Positions 1 through 9,612 of a DNA stretch of 64,000 nt are shown here, one piece after another. Made by a program: the position numbers and the translations under genes. Positions within the stretch are counted from its first letter, which is position 1, and the number at the start of each line of letters is the position of its first letter. The DNA comes from G963717155 sp963717155 (lineage in GTDB: Bacteria > Actinomycetota > Thermoleophilia > Gaiellales > JALYLC01): the NCBI GenBank assembly GCA_963717155.1, contig OY970326.1, positions 4,712,001-4,776,000 of the forward strand, in the 5' to 3' direction. The notes under the pieces were generated by a model. It was not told where the DNA came from, made no database searches, and saw only the letters and a list, made by a program, of their open reading frames with translations.

Positions 1-732
1 CCCGTCGGGGCGCTTCGCGATGTGGTCGTCAACCACATGATGCAGATGGTCGCCGCCACCGTGATGGAGGCGCCGTCCGGCGGCGACGCGTCGACGATCA
101 AGGACGCGCAGGTCGCGGCCTTCCGAGCCATCTCACCGGCGGATCCGGCCCACTACGTGCGCGGGCAGTACGACGGGTATCTCGACGTCGAGGGCGTCGC
201 CCCCGGCTCGACGACCGAGACGTACGCGGCGCTCCGCCTCGACGTCGACAACTGGCGCTGGGCCGGCGTCCCGTTCCTGCTCCGCACCGGCAAGTTCCTC
301 GCCACGACCCAGACCGAGCTCCGTCTCGTCTTCAAGCAGCCGCCGAACCTCGGCTTCTTCTCTCGTGAGCACCGGCGGGAGCCGAACCAGCTCGCGGTCA
401 AGCTCGATCCGTCGACCGGCGTCCAGGTGCTCGTGGAGGCGCGCCGCGCGAAGACCGCCGAACCGGAGGGGATCGAGCTCGACATGGAGTTCGCGGACGA
501 GGGCGGCGAGGGTGCGACGCCGTACGAGGTGCTGCTCGCGGCGGCGATGGCCGGCGACACCACGCGTTTCACGAGACAGGACGGCGTCGAGGAGACCTGG
601 AGGATCATGCAACCCCTGCTCGACAGCCCACCCCCGGTCCACGTCTACGCGAAGGGCTCCTGGGGTCCGGAGGCCGCAGAGGCGCTGACGGCCGGCTTCG
701 GGCGCTGGCACGAGCCATGGGTGAAGGCGTGA
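1..732 (+). CDS. zwf: Glucose-6-phosphate dehydrogenase, C-terminal part (5' end outside window)
   Basis: Oxidises glucose 6-phosphate to 6-phosphogluconolactone with NADP+, the entry step of the cytosolic oxidative pentose phosphate pathway. The reading frame is open from base 1, and about 243 residues are visible, corresponding to the C-terminal G6PD domain. Recognisable segments are ALRDVVVNHMMQ at the start, the substrate-region motif LLRTGK, and the PPNLGFF segment, all in the expected order. The N-terminal Rossmann domain lies upstream of the window. The stop overlaps the next gene by four bases (GTGA), so the two are probably co-transcribed. No frame break is seen. The family call is secure from the motifs. 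Confidence 0.95.
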   Translation, partial: PVGALRDVVVNHMMQMVAATVMEAPSGGDASTIKDAQVAAFRAISPADPAHYVRGQYDGYLDVEGVAPGSTTETYAALRLDVDNWRWAGVPFLLRTGKFLATTQTELRLVFKQPPNLGFFSREHRREPNQLAVKLDPSTGVQVLVEARRAKTAEPEGIELDMEFADEGGEGATPYEVLLAAAMAGDTTRFTRQDGVEETWRIMQPLLDSPPPVHVYAKGSWGPEAAEALTAGFGRWHEPWVKA

Positions 733-2630
733 CCACCAGCAAGGCGGCGAAGGCCGCCCCGGCGCCGGCCCAGAGCGCAGCGGCCCCGTCGCCGTTCCCT
801 CCGATCGCCGACTACGCCTTCCTGTCCGACTGCCATACTGGCGCGCTCGTGGCGCCCGACGGCGCGATCGACTGGCTCTGCGTCCCGGCCTTCGACTCGC
901 CGAGCGTGTTCGGGAGCCTGCTCGACCGCGAAGGCGGTGCTTTCAGGTTCGGTCCCTACGGGATCACCCACCCGGCGCAGCGCATCTACGAGCCGGGAAC
1001 GAACGTCCTCGTGACCACGTGGAAGACACCATCAGGGTGGATCGAGGTGCGCGATGCGCTCGCGATGGGCCCGACCGACCACGTGGACGAGATCACGCCG
1101 CACACGCGGCCTCCGGCGGACGACGACGCCGAGCACACGCTCGTGCGGACCGTCGAGTGCCTCGAGGGCGAGGTCGAGCTCGAGCTGATCTGCGAGCCCG
1201 TCTTCGACTACGGGCGCGTTCCCGCGGACTGGTCGCTCGTCGACGGCGACAACCACATCGCAGACGCGCGCGGCGATGGGCGCACGATCCGACTCCGATC
1301 GAGCCTCCAGCTCGGAATCGAGGGCGATCGCGCGCGGGGCCGGCACGTCCTGCGGCCGGGCGAGCGCGCCTTCTGCGCGCTCTCGTGGGCCGAGGGCCTT
1401 GCCGTGCCGAACGACAACGACGAAGCCGGTGCCATGATGGCCGCCACGACGCGGTTCTGGCGCGGCTGGCTGGGACGCGCGCGCATCCCGGACCACGCCT
1501 TCCGTGAAGCGATCCAGCGCTCGGCTCTGACGATCAAGGGCCTGACGTACATGCCGACGGGCGCAACCGTGGCCGCGCCCACGACGTCGCTGCCCGAGAC
1601 GCCGGGCGGCGAGCGCAACTGGGACTACCGGTTCACGTGGATGCGGGACACGACCTTCACGCTCCAGGCGCTGCACATCCTGAACCTCGACTGGGAAGCC
1701 GACGAGTTCATGCAGTTCGTCGCCGACGTCGAGCCCAACGACGACGGCGCGCTGCAGATCATGTACGGCATCGATGGCCGCCGCGAGCTACCCGAGACGA
1801 CCCGGGACGACCTCACCGGCTATGCCGGAGCCCGGCCCGTGCGGATCGGGAATGCGGCCTACGATCAACGTCAGAACGATGTGTTCGGAGCCGTGCTGGA
1901 CTCGATCCTCCTGCACACGCACCGGGCCGGGCGGCTGCCCCGTCGCCTGTGGCCGGTGGTCCAGTCACAGGCGACGTGCGCGACGAAGGTCTGGCGCGAA
2001 CCCGATCAGGGCATCTGGGAGGCACGCGGGAAACCGCAGCACTACGTTTCCTCGAAGCTCATGTGCTGGGTTGCCATGGACCGTGCGAGCAAGCTCGCCG
2101 AGCTCCAAGGCGAACCCGGCCTGTCGGCGGAGTGGAAGGCGACTGCGGAGGAGATCCTGGCCGACGTGCTCGCGCACGGCGTGAGCAAGGGCGGCGTTCT
2201 GCGACAGCACTACGAGACGGATGCGCTCGATGCCTCGACGCTGCTCGCCGCGAGGTTCAGGTTCCTTCCGGCGGGAGACGAGCGGCTGCATGCCACCGTG
2301 CTCGCGGTCGCGCAGGACCTGACGCAGGAAGGCTTCGTGTTGCGCTACCGCACGGGCGAGACCGATGATGGCCTGTCCGGCGAGGAGGGGACGTTCCTGA
2401 TCTGCTCCTTCTGGCTCGTGTCGGCCCTGGCGATCGTCGGGGAGATGCAGATGGCCCGTGACCTGATGGAGCGCCTGCTGCGCATCGCGTCGCCCCTCGG
2501 GCTCTACGCCGAGGAGTTCGACGCGCCGACGGGTCGGCATCTCGGCAACTTCCCACAGGCCTTCTCCCACCTGGCCCTGATCGATGCCGCCGGGCGCATC
2601 ATCGCCCCCATGGTGCTCGAGGAGCTCTGA
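729..2630 (+). CDS. Glycoside hydrolase family 15 protein (glucoamylase/trehalase-like)
   Basis: About 633 residues with the standard GH15 plan: an N-terminal beta domain (SDCHTGALVAPDGAIDWLC) and a C-terminal alpha/alpha barrel. The hallmarks WDYRFTWMRD (near residue 300) and GEEGTFLICSFWLVSA (near residue 550), which contains the catalytic glutamate region, are both intact. Family members release glucose from alpha-glucans or hydrolyse trehalose; sequence alone does not separate these. No signal peptide is evident, so it is probably cytosolic. I chose GTG at 729, which overlaps the zwf stop; an in-frame ATG at 717 is the alternative. Coupling to zwf suggests released glucose feeds the pentose phosphate pathway. 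Confidence 0.9.
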   Translation: MTTSKAAKAAPAPAQSAAAPSPFPPIADYAFLSDCHTGALVAPDGAIDWLCVPAFDSPSVFGSLLDREGGAFRFGPYGITHPAQRIYEPGTNVLVTTWKTPSGWIEVRDALAMGPTDHVDEITPHTRPPADDDAEHTLVRTVECLEGEVELELICEPVFDYGRVPADWSLVDGDNHIADARGDGRTIRLRSSLQLGIEGDRARGRHVLRPGERAFCALSWAEGLAVPNDNDEAGAMMAATTRFWRGWLGRARIPDHAFREAIQRSALTIKGLTYMPTGATVAAPTTSLPETPGGERNWDYRFTWMRDTTFTLQALHILNLDWEADEFMQFVADVEPNDDGALQIMYGIDGRRELPETTRDDLTGYAGARPVRIGNAAYDQRQNDVFGAVLDSILLHTHRAGRLPRRLWPVVQSQATCATKVWREPDQGIWEARGKPQHYVSSKLMCWVAMDRASKLAELQGEPGLSAEWKATAEEILADVLAHGVSKGGVLRQHYETDALDASTLLAARFRFLPAGDERLHATVLAVAQDLTQEGFVLRYRTGETDDGLSGEEGTFLICSFWLVSALAIVGEMQMARDLMERLLRIASPLGLYAEEFDAPTGRHLGNFPQAFSHLALIDAAGRIIAPMVLEEL

Positions 2631-2631
2631 C

Positions 2632-4182
2632 GTGGACAGCTACGACATCATCATCGTCGGGAGCGGCGCCGGAGGGGGCACGCTCGCGCGCCACCTCGCT
2701 CCGACAGGCAAGCGCGTGCTGCTGCTCGAACGCGGCGGGTGGCTGCCGCGCGAGCCCGGCAACTGGCTCGCGCAGGACGTGTTCGTCGAGAACAAGTACG
2801 TCTCGCCCGACACGTGGTACGACGGCAACGGGACGCCCTTCGCGCCCCAGGTGCACTACTTCGTCGGGGGCGCAACCAAGCTCTACGGCGCGGCGCTCTA
2901 CCGCCTCCGGAAGGAGGACTTCGGCGAGCTACGCCACCACGACGGCATCTCGCCCGCATGGCCGATCCCCTACGAGGAGATGGAGCCGTACTACTCGCTG
3001 GCCGAGCAGCTCTACGAGGTGCACGGCGCGCGCGGTGAGGATCCGACCGAGCCGCCCGCGAGCGCGCCGTACTCGCGCCCTCCCGTGTCTCACGAGCCTC
3101 GCATCCAGCAGCTCTCCGACGATCTCGCCGCTGCCGGCCTGCATCCGTTCCACGCGCCCTGCGGGGTCCTGCTCGACGAGGCCAACATGCCGTACAGCGC
3201 GTGCGTGCGCTGCATGAACTGCGACGGGTTCCCGTGCGCCGTCCACGGCAAGTCGGATGCAGAGGTGTGCGGAGTCCGCCCGGCGCTCGAGCACCCGAAC
3301 GTGACGCTCCTCACGAACGCCAGGGTGACCCGGATCGAGACGAATGCGGCCGGGACGAGCGCGACGCACGTGTCGGTCGAGCGCGACGGCGCGACCGAGC
3401 AGTTCGGCGCCGACGTCGTGGTGCTCGCGTGCGGAGCAGCCAACACCGCCAGGCTGCTCCTGGAGTCGGCGAGCGACACGCATCCCAACGGGCTCGCCAA
3501 CGGCTCCGACCAGGTCGGCCGGAACTACATGTTCCACAACAGCCAGGCCGTGCTCGCCCTGTCGCGCGACGAGAACCCGACGATCTACCAGAAGACGCTC
3601 GGCCTGAACGACTTCTACTTCGGACATGGCGACTTCGAGTACCCGATGGGGAACATCCAGATGGTCGGCAAGTCGCAGGCCCCGATGTTCCGCGGTGAGA
3701 AGCCCCGGCAGACGAGGCTCGCCCCCGAGTGGTCGCTCGAGCGCATCGCCCGTCACGCGATCGACTTCTGGTTGTCGACCGAGGATCTCCCCCGGCCAGA
3801 CAACCGGGTCACCGTCGACAAGTCGGGCAAGCTGACACTCAGCTACACCCCGACGAACGACGTGCCGAAGCAACGCCTGTACGACCAGCTCAAGTCGATG
3901 CTCGGCAAGCTCGGGATGCATGACGACCACCTGATCCATCGGTTCGCGTACATGAAGAACGAGATCCCGGTGGCAGGCTGCGCGCACCAGGCCGGCACCT
4001 GTCGGTTCGGTTCGGACCCGGCGTCCTCGGTGCTGAACACGGACTGCCGGGCGCACGAGGTCGACAACCTGTACGTCGTCGACACGAGCGTCTTTCCAAG
4101 CATCGGCGCGGTCAACCCTGCGCTGACGGCCATGGCCAACTCCTTGCGTGTCGGCGACAGGCTGCGCGAGCGGCTCGCCTGA
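2632..4182 (+). CDS. GMC-family FAD-dependent oxidoreductase
   Basis: About 516 residues. The N-terminus holds the FAD dinucleotide-binding motif IIVGSGAGGGTLA. The C-terminus has the GMC signature with the likely catalytic pair: His in GCAHQAGTCRFG and Asn in GAVNPALTAMAN. The mid region has a cysteine cluster (CVRCMNCDGFPC, about residues 190-203) found in a bacterial GMC subgroup. GMC enzymes oxidise alcohols or sugars; the substrate here is not determinable. GTG 2632 lies one base after the GH15 stop and the FAD motif begins within ten residues, so an upstream extension to 2584 is unlikely. The gene is last in the zwf-GH15 run and is followed by a hairpin terminator. Confidence 0.9.
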   Translation: MDSYDIIIVGSGAGGGTLARHLAPTGKRVLLLERGGWLPREPGNWLAQDVFVENKYVSPDTWYDGNGTPFAPQVHYFVGGATKLYGAALYRLRKEDFGELRHHDGISPAWPIPYEEMEPYYSLAEQLYEVHGARGEDPTEPPASAPYSRPPVSHEPRIQQLSDDLAAAGLHPFHAPCGVLLDEANMPYSACVRCMNCDGFPCAVHGKSDAEVCGVRPALEHPNVTLLTNARVTRIETNAAGTSATHVSVERDGATEQFGADVVVLACGAANTARLLLESASDTHPNGLANGSDQVGRNYMFHNSQAVLALSRDENPTIYQKTLGLNDFYFGHGDFEYPMGNIQMVGKSQAPMFRGEKPRQTRLAPEWSLERIARHAIDFWLSTEDLPRPDNRVTVDKSGKLTLSYTPTNDVPKQRLYDQLKSMLGKLGMHDDHLIHRFAYMKNEIPVAGCAHQAGTCRFGSDPASSVLNTDCRAHEVDNLYVVDTSVFPSIGAVNPALTAMANSLRVGDRLRERLA

Positions 4183-4209
4183 CTCCTGCGCGCGACCTCG
4201 CCTGCTGAC

Positions 4210-4237
4210 CCTCACCCGAACAGGGTGAGGCCGTTTC
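4210..4237 (+). terminator. Hairpin terminator after the GMC oxidoreductase gene
   Basis: Inverted repeat CCTCACCC / GGGTGAGG (8 bp arms, 5-base loop), followed by CCGTTTCG with a short T run. It lies 27 bases past the GMC stop and ahead of the next gene, so it probably ends the zwf-GH15-GMC transcript. Confidence 0.6.
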
Positions 4238-4265
4238 GTCGCGCCGATCGCAAAAGTGCGGGCCG

Positions 4266-6560
4266 ATGGCAACGACCCTTCCGTCCGTCCGGCACAGTGG
4301 CGGGAGCAACGGCAATGGGCGCGAACCGACCTTCGCGTTCCTCGAGTCGAAGCTCGCCCCCGGGCATCTGCGCCCCGGGTCCGTCCCGCGCTCCGCCCTC
4401 GTCGACCGCCTGCTCAGGTCCTGCGCTCCCGTAGTCGCGGCGATCGCGCCGGCCGGCTACGGCAAGACGACCGTCCTTCGACAGTGGGCGGAGCAGGACG
4501 ACCGCCCGTTCGTGTGGCTCTCGGTCGACGACGACGACAACGATCCTGTCGTGCTCGTGACGTACCTCGCAGTCGCGCTCGATCGCATCCAGCCGGTCGA
4601 CCCGCGCGTGTTCGCCGCGCTCCGCGGCAATACCGGCATCCGGTCGGTTGTCGTTCCGAGGCTCGGCGCCGCGCTGTTCGCCTCCCCGCCCTTCGTCCTC
4701 GTCATCGACAACGTGCACCTGCTGAAACAGCAGGACAGCCTGGACACCGTCGCGTCGCTGTTCGACCACCTTCCGATGGGCGTCCAGATCGCCCTCGCCG
4801 GGCGTAGCGTCCGGGGTTTTCCGCTGGCACGACTGCGCGCGCACGGTCAGCTCGAAGAGCTCGGAGCCGACGCGCTCGCGCTCGATGAGGAGGAGAGCGC
4901 GGTCGTGCTCGCGGCGGCCGGCGTGCAGCTCTCGGAGGACGAGGTGGCCGACGTCCGGCAGGCAACCGAGGGCTGGCCCGCCGGCGTCTACTTCGCCTCG
5001 CTCTCGATCGAGGCGAGCGGCGGTCACGAGCGAGCCGGGCGACCGTTCAGCGGTGACGACCGGGTCGTGCGCGACTACCTCGGCCTCGAGCTGCTCTCCA
5101 ACCTCTCCGCGCCCGAGATCCGTTTCGCGACGCGAACGGCAGCGCTCGACCAGATGTGCGGCCCCCTGTGCGACGCCGTGCTCGGTGAGACCGGGTCTGC
5201 CGAGATGCTCGAGTCCCTCGAGCAGGCGAGCCTGTTCGTCGTGCCACTCGACCGCCAGAGGCGCTGGTATCGCTACCACCGGTTGTGTCATCAGATGCTT
5301 CGAAGCGAGCTCGATCGCCGCGAGCCCGGAGCAGCACGCGAGCTGCAGCTGAAGGCAGCCGCATGGTGCGAGGCGCACGAGCTGCACGAGGCGGCGCTCT
5401 CGTACGCGAACGCGGCCGGTGACGAGGATCGCATCGCGGCGCTGGTGGCCAGGCTCATCATGCCGCTGTACTCGAGCGGCCAGATCGCGACCGTCGAGCG
5501 CTGGCTGAAGCGGTTCGACGGAGGCGGCCTGGGGCGGGATGCCGCAATCTCGGTTCTCGGGGCCTTCATCCACGCGGTCCGAGGCCGACCGCTCGAGGCC
5601 GAGCGCTGGATCGCTGCCGCCGGTCGCGGCGTGCTCAGGCGACAGCTTCCGGATGGCGGCATGTCGATCGAGCCATGGATCGCTCTGGTTCGCGCGTTCA
5701 TGTGCGCGGATGGTGTCGACCGCATGCGAGCCGATGCCGAGACGGCGATCAGCGGGCTCGTGCCGGACAGCAGGTGGCGGGGGAACGCGCTGCTCCTCCT
5801 GGGCGTGGCGCACGCCCTCGCCGGCGACGAGGGCGAGGCCGAGCTCGTGTTCGCCGATGCAGGCGAGATCGCGCTCCGCTCCGGTGCGAACGGCACAGCG
5901 TCGGTCGTCCTCGCCGAACGGTCGCTGCTCGCCCTCGCGTATGACGACGTCGAGTCCGCAGAGGCTCTGCTGCGGGTCGCACGGGGGATCGTGCGCGATG
6001 CGGGCATCGACGGATACGCCACGACGGCCCTGGTGCATGCGGCGTCCGCTCGCTGTGCAATTCGTCGCGGCGACCCACGTGGCGCCGGCGACGACCTCGC
6101 GCGGGCACACAACCTCCTACCGCTCCTGACCTACGCGCTTCCGTGGCTCTCGGTCCAGGCACGTCTCGAGCTCGTCCGGACGCATATCGGACTGGCCGAC
6201 CCCGCAAGTGCGAGAGTCCTGATGGCGGAGGTCGCTGCCATCAGGCGACGTCGACCGGATCTCGGGATCCTCGGCGCGCAGGCCGACGTGCTCTCGGCCC
6301 AGGTCGCGTCGCTCCGGGGATCTGCAGCCGACTGGGCTGCGACGCTGACGAGGGCCGAGCTACGGCTGCTTCCGCTCCTCACGACGCACCTCTCGTTCCG
6401 CGAGATCGGCGAGCGCCTGTACGTGTCGCGCAACACGGTCAAGACCGAGGCGATCTCGGTCTATCGCAAGCTGGGCGTGCGCTCGCGCAGCGCGGCGATC
6501 GAGCGGGCCGCAGAGCTCGGTCTGCTGGACGGTTCGACCCGCCTCATCCCGATGGCATGA
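4266..6560 (+). CDS. MalT-like (LAL) LuxR-family ATPase transcriptional regulator
   Basis: A 764-residue cytosolic regulator. Near residues 61-69 is a P-loop, APAGYGKTT, followed by VLVIDN as a Walker B candidate. The middle is an alpha-helical, TPR-like region rich in Ala/Leu/Glu. The C-terminus, about residues 695-755, is a LuxR/GerE helix-turn-helix (LSFREIGERLYVSRNTVKTE). Size and order match the MalT/LAL family, whose members multimerise on ATP and inducer binding to activate transcription. The inducer is unknown. The gene stands alone behind a terminator. Its end overlaps the convergent aldose epimerase by 17 bases. It may control neighbouring sugar genes, but no sequence evidence proves this. 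Confidence 0.85.
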   Translation: MATTLPSVRHSGGSNGNGREPTFAFLESKLAPGHLRPGSVPRSALVDRLLRSCAPVVAAIAPAGYGKTTVLRQWAEQDDRPFVWLSVDDDDNDPVVLVTYLAVALDRIQPVDPRVFAALRGNTGIRSVVVPRLGAALFASPPFVLVIDNVHLLKQQDSLDTVASLFDHLPMGVQIALAGRSVRGFPLARLRAHGQLEELGADALALDEEESAVVLAAAGVQLSEDEVADVRQATEGWPAGVYFASLSIEASGGHERAGRPFSGDDRVVRDYLGLELLSNLSAPEIRFATRTAALDQMCGPLCDAVLGETGSAEMLESLEQASLFVVPLDRQRRWYRYHRLCHQMLRSELDRREPGAARELQLKAAAWCEAHELHEAALSYANAAGDEDRIAALVARLIMPLYSSGQIATVERWLKRFDGGGLGRDAAISVLGAFIHAVRGRPLEAERWIAAAGRGVLRRQLPDGGMSIEPWIALVRAFMCADGVDRMRADAETAISGLVPDSRWRGNALLLLGVAHALAGDEGEAELVFADAGEIALRSGANGTASVVLAERSLLALAYDDVESAEALLRVARGIVRDAGIDGYATTALVHAASARCAIRRGDPRGAGDDLARAHNLLPLLTYALPWLSVQARLELVRTHIGLADPASARVLMAEVAAIRRRRPDLGILGAQADVLSAQVASLRGSAADWAATLTRAELRLLPLLTTHLSFREIGERLYVSRNTVKTEAISVYRKLGVRSRSAAIERAAELGLLDGSTRLIPMA

Positions 6561-7434
6561 GCCCCCAGGTTCCCGTGTGCGAATGACCGGGATCCAGACG
6601 GATCAGGGCGTCGCCGGTCCGGAACGCGTTCGGTGGGCACGTCATCGGCTCGATCGCGATGCTGCGCCGGTTGACGTCGGGAAGCGCGTCGCCCGTGAAC
6701 ACCATCAGGTACCGGTACGCCTGGTCGACCCACAACGCGACGCCTCGGCCGTCGGGGCCCACGAGGTGCACGCGCGAGACGTCGTCCTCGTCGCGATCGA
6801 GATCCGTGAACGCGTGGTCGAGCCTGGTCGAGCCGATGGCTCTCGGCCGCAGGAAGTCGAACGTCGTTCCCTCGACCGGACCCGACCCGGTCGGAAGTCC
6901 TCGCTCGTCCGACTCGAGCACCGTGCGCCCCGGGACATGCATGACCACCGGGTCGACGTTCACCGTCCCGACGGTCAGGTATGGATGTGCGCCACTCCCG
7001 TACGGACACGTCTCGTTCCCGATGTTGGCAGCGGTCGTCCGCACTCGAAGGCCCTCGCGAGACAGCGCATACTCGATGGACAGGTGGAGCGTGAACGGAT
7101 AGCCGGGTTGCGGGAGCAGCACGTGCTCCATCACGACGCGGTTCGACTCGCGGTCGCCCACGTCCCACGTCGCCCAGCGGACGAGGCCGTGGATCGCGTT
7201 GCGGTGCTCGGGCTCGTTCAGCGGGAGCGCGTGAGAACGTCCGTCGAAGTCGTAGCGCCCGTCCTCGAGCCGGTTGGGCCACGGGATCAGCACCTGCCCC
7301 CGGCCCGACGGGCTCGGTTCGCCGCTCGGGTATCCGTCGAGGACCTCGTGTCCCCGCGCCGAATACGATCGGAGTCCGCCGCCCACCTCGTCGATGACGA
7401 CCCGCTGCTCGTAAGCTGCTAGCTCGATGTCCAC
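6544..7434 (-). CDS. Aldose 1-epimerase family protein
   Basis: About 296 residues. Interconverts alpha and beta anomers of aldoses (galactose mutarotase fold) in the cytosol. Family landmarks present: PWPNRLEDGRYDFDG, the first active-site His in RNAIHGLVRW, the second in GSGAHPYLTVG, and the C-terminal catalytic Glu region AIEPMTCPPNAF. I chose GTG 7434 because residues beyond it look non-coding, although the frame stays open far upstream on this strand. The gene is divergent from the phosphodiesterase at 7573, with about 140 bases between them in which I see no clear regulatory motif. It overlaps the LuxR gene tail at its 3' end. Confidence 0.88.
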   Translation of the reverse strand: MDIELAAYEQRVVIDEVGGGLRSYSARGHEVLDGYPSGEPSPSGRGQVLIPWPNRLEDGRYDFDGRSHALPLNEPEHRNAIHGLVRWATWDVGDRESNRVVMEHVLLPQPGYPFTLHLSIEYALSREGLRVRTTAANIGNETCPYGSGAHPYLTVGTVNVDPVVMHVPGRTVLESDERGLPTGSGPVEGTTFDFLRPRAIGSTRLDHAFTDLDRDEDDVSRVHLVGPDGRGVALWVDQAYRYLMVFTGDALPDVNRRSIAIEPMTCPPNAFRTGDALIRLDPGHSHTGTWGLMPSG

Positions 7435-7572
7435 GACCAGATGCTTCCCGGTCCAACGCTGCGCCACATCATCCGGTGCGGGTGATGCCGATGCTGCCTG
7501 ACTGCGGGACTGTGGATCAACGGTGAGAAGTGCCACGAGCCAACCGGACGCCAGGCGCCAAGAGCGTGACCG

Positions 7573-9612
7573 GTGAGCGTGACGGGCTCGCCTGAGGACG
7601 GGGTCGCCGCCACGGGGTGGGTGGGTCCCGAGGCGCTTCGCGTGCGCCCGCTGCGTCTCGTCCTGGCATGGCTCGTCTCGGCTGTATCGCTCCTCATCGC
7701 CGCCTGGCTCCTGCCGGGCGTCGGCATCGACGTCCGTGGTGCAGCGCTCGGCGTCACGCTCGTCATCGCGATCCTGAACGCGGTGCTCGTTCCCATCATG
7801 GCGGCGCTCCGCCTGCCGTACACGCTCGTGTTGGGGTTCGTGCTCGTGCTCGTGCTCGACGCCCTGTTCCTCGTGCTCGCGTCCGAGATCGCGCCGCATG
7901 CGTTCGTCGTCGACGGGTTCTTCTGGGCGCTCCTGACAGCGTTCGTCGCGTCCGCGGTCAGCGTCGTGCTCGATGTGCTGCTCCCGGTCGCCGACGACGA
8001 CATGTACACGTTGCGGGTCATGCAACGGATCGCGCGGCGCTCTGGCGGCGCGATCCACACCACCGAGCCGGGAATCGTGTTCCTCGAGATCGACGGCCTC
8101 GCGCTTCCCGTGCTCCGTCACGCGATCAGCTCGGGGAGCGCTCCCGAGATGGCGCGCTGGCTTGCCGACGGCTCCCATGCGCTCGCGGAGTGGGAGACCG
8201 ACCTCTCGTCGCAGACCGGTGCCAGCCAGGCGGGGATCCTGCTCGGATCGAACGAGAACATCCCCGCGTTTCGCTGGGTCGAGAAGGAGACGGGGCTGCG
8301 CCTCGCCTGCTCGAAGCCCCCGGACTGCGAGGAGATCGAGCGGCGCCACTCCACCGGCATCGGGCTGCTACGAGATGGCGGCGCAAGCAGGGGCAACCTG
8401 CTCTCGGGCGAGGCCGATCACGTGATCCTGACGGTCAGCCGGATCTCGGCCGAGAAGAGTGCAAACCCGGGGTATCGGGCGTTCCTCGCGAACGGCTTCA
8501 ACGCACCGCGTCTGCTCGCGCTCTTCTTCTGGGAGGTGTGGCTCGAGCTGACTGCCGCGACGCGCGCGGCGAGCCGTGACGTGCGGCCGCGCGGCCATCG
8601 TGGCTTCAAGTACGCGCTGCTTCGAGGCGGTCTGTGCGTCTTCGTGCGGGATCTGATCGTCTTCGGCGTACTGGCCGACATGATGGCCGGGCGTCCGGCG
8701 GTGTACGCGACGTTCTCGAGCTACGACGAGGTGGCGCATCACTCCGGCCTCGAGCGTGCCGACACGCTCGAGGCGCTTCGCAAGCTCGACCAGCACTTCG
8801 CCCGGATCAACCGCGCTCGCCCGTACGCGCCGCGGCCCTACGAGCTCGTCGTCCTCTCGGATCATGGCCAGACGCAGGGAGCGACGTTCAAGCAGCGCAA
8901 CGGCTACGGGCTTGACGACCTCGTCGGCCGGTCGGTCTCGCAGGGGACCGTCGAGTCGGGAGGAACCGGGGACGAGAGCGACGTGATGGTGAACCGCGCC
9001 TTCAGCGAGGCGACGGGCACGGCCGGAGATGCCTCGACACCCGACCCCACGACGAACGAGCATGCGGTTCTGGCGTCGGGCAACCTCGGCCTCATCTACC
9101 TGATGGAGGAGTCGCGCAGGTTGATGCTCGAGGAGATCGAGGAGCGTCACCCCGACCTGATTCCTGCCCTGATCGGGCACCCGCACGTGGGATTCGTGAT
9201 GGTGCACTCGCGCGACCACGGGCCGGTGGTCCTCTCGGCGCTCGGCGCGAGCTACCTCGCCGAGCAGCGGATCGTCGGCGAGGACCCGCTCGCGCACTTC
9301 TCGGCGAACGCAGCCCACCACCTGATGCGAACCGACGGCTTCACCAACGCGCCGGACATCCTCGTGAACAGCTTCTTCGATCCGCTGCTCGAGGAGGGGT
9401 GCGCGTTCGAGGAGCTCATCTCCTTCCACGGGGGGCTCGGCGGCCCGCAGACGCGGCCGTTCATCCTCCATCCAGTGGCGCTCGAGGTGCCCGACGAGCC
9501 CATCGTGGGCGCCGCCCACGTGCACGAGGTGCTGCTGGGCTGGCGTGAGGCGCTGCAGCCTTCGCCGGAGAGCCCGGCGCCGCGGCCGGCATCGGAGACG
9601 CCCGCGAGCTGA
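7573..9612 (+). CDS. Holin-IV-like membrane domain fused to alkaline-phosphatase-superfamily phosphodiesterase
   Basis: About 679 residues. Residues 20-140 hold about four hydrophobic helices resembling the mycobacterial 4-TM phage-holin superfamily IV domain. From about residue 155 the protein is a type I phosphodiesterase/nucleotide pyrophosphatase-like domain: metal-site start VFLEIDGLALP, nucleophile region SQTGASQAGILLG, SYDEVAHHSG, and VVLSDHGQTQGA. The holin-like part probably anchors the enzyme rather than causing lysis, since no phage genes are nearby. The substrate is unknown. The GTG at 7573 has another in-frame GTG two codons on. The stop overlaps cydD (TGATG), suggesting one transcript. 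Confidence 0.8.
   Translation: MSVTGSPEDGVAATGWVGPEALRVRPLRLVLAWLVSAVSLLIAAWLLPGVGIDVRGAALGVTLVIAILNAVLVPIMAALRLPYTLVLGFVLVLVLDALFLVLASEIAPHAFVVDGFFWALLTAFVASAVSVVLDVLLPVADDDMYTLRVMQRIARRSGGAIHTTEPGIVFLEIDGLALPVLRHAISSGSAPEMARWLADGSHALAEWETDLSSQTGASQAGILLGSNENIPAFRWVEKETGLRLACSKPPDCEEIERRHSTGIGLLRDGGASRGNLLSGEADHVILTVSRISAEKSANPGYRAFLANGFNAPRLLALFFWEVWLELTAATRAASRDVRPRGHRGFKYALLRGGLCVFVRDLIVFGVLADMMAGRPAVYATFSSYDEVAHHSGLERADTLEALRKLDQHFARINRARPYAPRPYELVVLSDHGQTQGATFKQRNGYGLDDLVGRSVSQGTVESGGTGDESDVMVNRAFSEATGTAGDASTPDPTTNEHAVLASGNLGLIYLMEESRRLMLEEIEERHPDLIPALIGHPHVGFVMVHSRDHGPVVLSALGASYLAEQRIVGEDPLAHFSANAAHHLMRTDGFTNAPDILVNSFFDPLLEEGCAFEELISFHGGLGGPQTRPFILHPVALEVPDEPIVGAAHVHEVLLGWREALQPSPESPAPRPASETPAS

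Noticed and set aside
7573..8000. Prophage lysis gene, from the holin-like helices
   Set aside because: No endolysin, capsid or integrase genes nearby, and the helices are fused to an enzyme, so a phage origin is not supported.
6544..8349. 601-residue version of the aldose epimerase
   Set aside because: The upstream 300 residues are charged, repetitive and antisense to the phosphodiesterase gene. GTG 7434 gives the normal family length.
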